A stretch of 64,000 nt of DNA from RHKX01 sp046330285 (lineage in GTDB: Bacteria; Actinomycetota; Thermoleophilia; Solirubrobacterales; 70-9). Position 1 is the stretch's first letter. Each line of letters begins with the position of its first letter. The position numbers and the translations under genes are program-made. The stretch is from positions 124,001 to 188,000 of the forward strand of contig JAXLSX010000001.1 in NCBI GenBank assembly GCA_046330285.1, read 5' to 3'. Shown one piece after another: positions 63,529 through 64,000 of this stretch. The notes below the pieces were generated by a model that had not been told where the DNA came from, ran no database searches, and saw nothing but the letters and a program-made list of their open reading frames with translations.

Positions 63529-64000
63529 ATGCGGGCAGCGATTGCAGTGGCAGTGCTCGCCGCGACGGCGGCGCTCCTCGCGCTGTCCGGCGGCGGCACG
63601 GAAACGGACGCTTCCGCCGCGTCGCCGGCGCAGTCGCAGCCGAACGTCGTCGTCCTCCTGAGCGACGATCAGACCCTAGAGGAGATGCGGTTCATGCCCG
63701 CCACCGAGCGGCTGATCGGCGGCGCCGGGGCGACGTTCACGAACACCGTCACCAACTGGCCGCTCTGCTGCCCGTCGCGGGCGACCTTCCTCACCGGCCA
63801 GTACGCCCACAACCACGGCGTCCTCGGGAACGCTCCCCCCCAGGGCGGCTTCGACCAGCTGAACGCCAACCGGACGCTCCCGGTCTGGCTGCAGCGGGCC
63901 GGCTACTGGACCGTCCATATCGGCAAGTTCCTGAACGGGTACGAGAACAGTGCGGTCGACGTGCCCCCGGGGTGGTCGGACTGGCACGGGTCGAAGAAGA
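63529..64000 (+). CDS. sulfatase, N-terminal part (runs off the window)
   Basis: 157 complete codons are present. Signal peptide RAAIAVAVLAATAALLALSGG; then 'PNVVVLLSDDQTLEEM' with the metal-binding Asp pair at 46-47; then the sulfatase signature CCPSRATFLTGQYAHNHGV, where Cys80 in C-x-P-S-R would be converted to formylglycine; then 'TLPVWLQRAGYWTVHIGKFLNGY' (pattern). It is an exported type I sulfatase; substrate unknown. GGAAGG lies about 9 nt before the ATG. The formylglycine-generating enzyme is not in the window. Confidence 0.92.
   Translation, partial: MRAAIAVAVLAATAALLALSGGGTETDASAASPAQSQPNVVVLLSDDQTLEEMRFMPATERLIGGAGATFTNTVTNWPLCCPSRATFLTGQYAHNHGVLGNAPPQGGFDQLNANRTLPVWLQRAGYWTVHIGKFLNGYENSAVDVPPGWSDWHGSKK

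Noticed and set aside
1..64000. tRNA, rRNA, CRISPR arrays or IS elements
   Set aside because: No TPsiC-like or repeat-spacer pattern, no transposase or integrase motif was seen on reading; a tRNAscan or Infernal run would be needed for certainty.

Overview
The window is a GC-rich bacterial chromosome segment, dense and with no gene-free stretch longer than about 300 bases. Gene content points to the actinobacterial class Thermoleophilia, probably a Solirubrobacterales-like lineage. The evidence is a DUF2342 metalloprotease, a polyprenol-phosphate mannosyltransferase-like enzyme, a wax ester synthase/DGAT, a 7Fe ferredoxin, a Nei2-type glycosylase, full-length Lhr, and many secreted repeat proteins of unknown role. 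This assignment is inference from gene content and base composition. I saw no rRNA, tRNA, CRISPR array, integrase or transposase.

Layout: 1-5 kb holds the end of a DUF559 protein, a BtrH-like protein with a membrane partner, a lipid kinase, a PAP2 phosphatase and YchF. 5-13 kb holds a lytic transglycosylase fused to an M15-like tail, an AttH/CrtC-like protein, an aldehyde dehydrogenase, a YdeI-like protein, MsrA and a secreted protein. 12.6-25 kb is mostly housekeeping: FumC, IleRS, thioredoxin, a mannosyltransferase, PolX, trehalose phosphatase, a split TauE/SafE exporter, ArfB, a YhaM-like nuclease and a PAC2 protein. At 25.8-30 kb a small insertion sits at the 3' end of a UvrD-like/PD-(D/E)XK gene. 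30-42 kb holds an IMPase, DUF2342, a histone-H1-like protein followed by a run of hairpins, Mrp, an LLM oxidoreductase, ferredoxin, wax ester synthase, a diguanylate cyclase and groESL under a CIRCE operator. 42-53 kb holds an OYE reductase, small envelope and regulatory proteins, Nei2, an ABC-2 exporter, a YbhN-like protein, an M23 peptidase and a methyltransferase. 53-64 kb has three of four paralogous secreted propeller-like proteins, Lhr and the start of a sulfatase.

Three regulatory or structural themes recur. First, most transcription-unit starts have a TANNNT-like -10 box 6-11 nt before the start codon, which predicts leaderless or nearly leaderless mRNAs; some divergent pairs share one box. 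Second, two 106-nt hairpins (5014-5119 and 32845-32950) have a related core, the same architecture and unrelated but complementary arms. Third, 25854-26760 is flanked by 53-bp copies of the last codons of the helicase-nuclease gene that differ only at synonymous positions, which suggests integration at the 3' end of a protein gene with reconstitution of its Fe-S cysteine motif. IleRS also carries a GSHH motif in place of HxGH, a change linked in the literature to mupirocin hyper-resistance.
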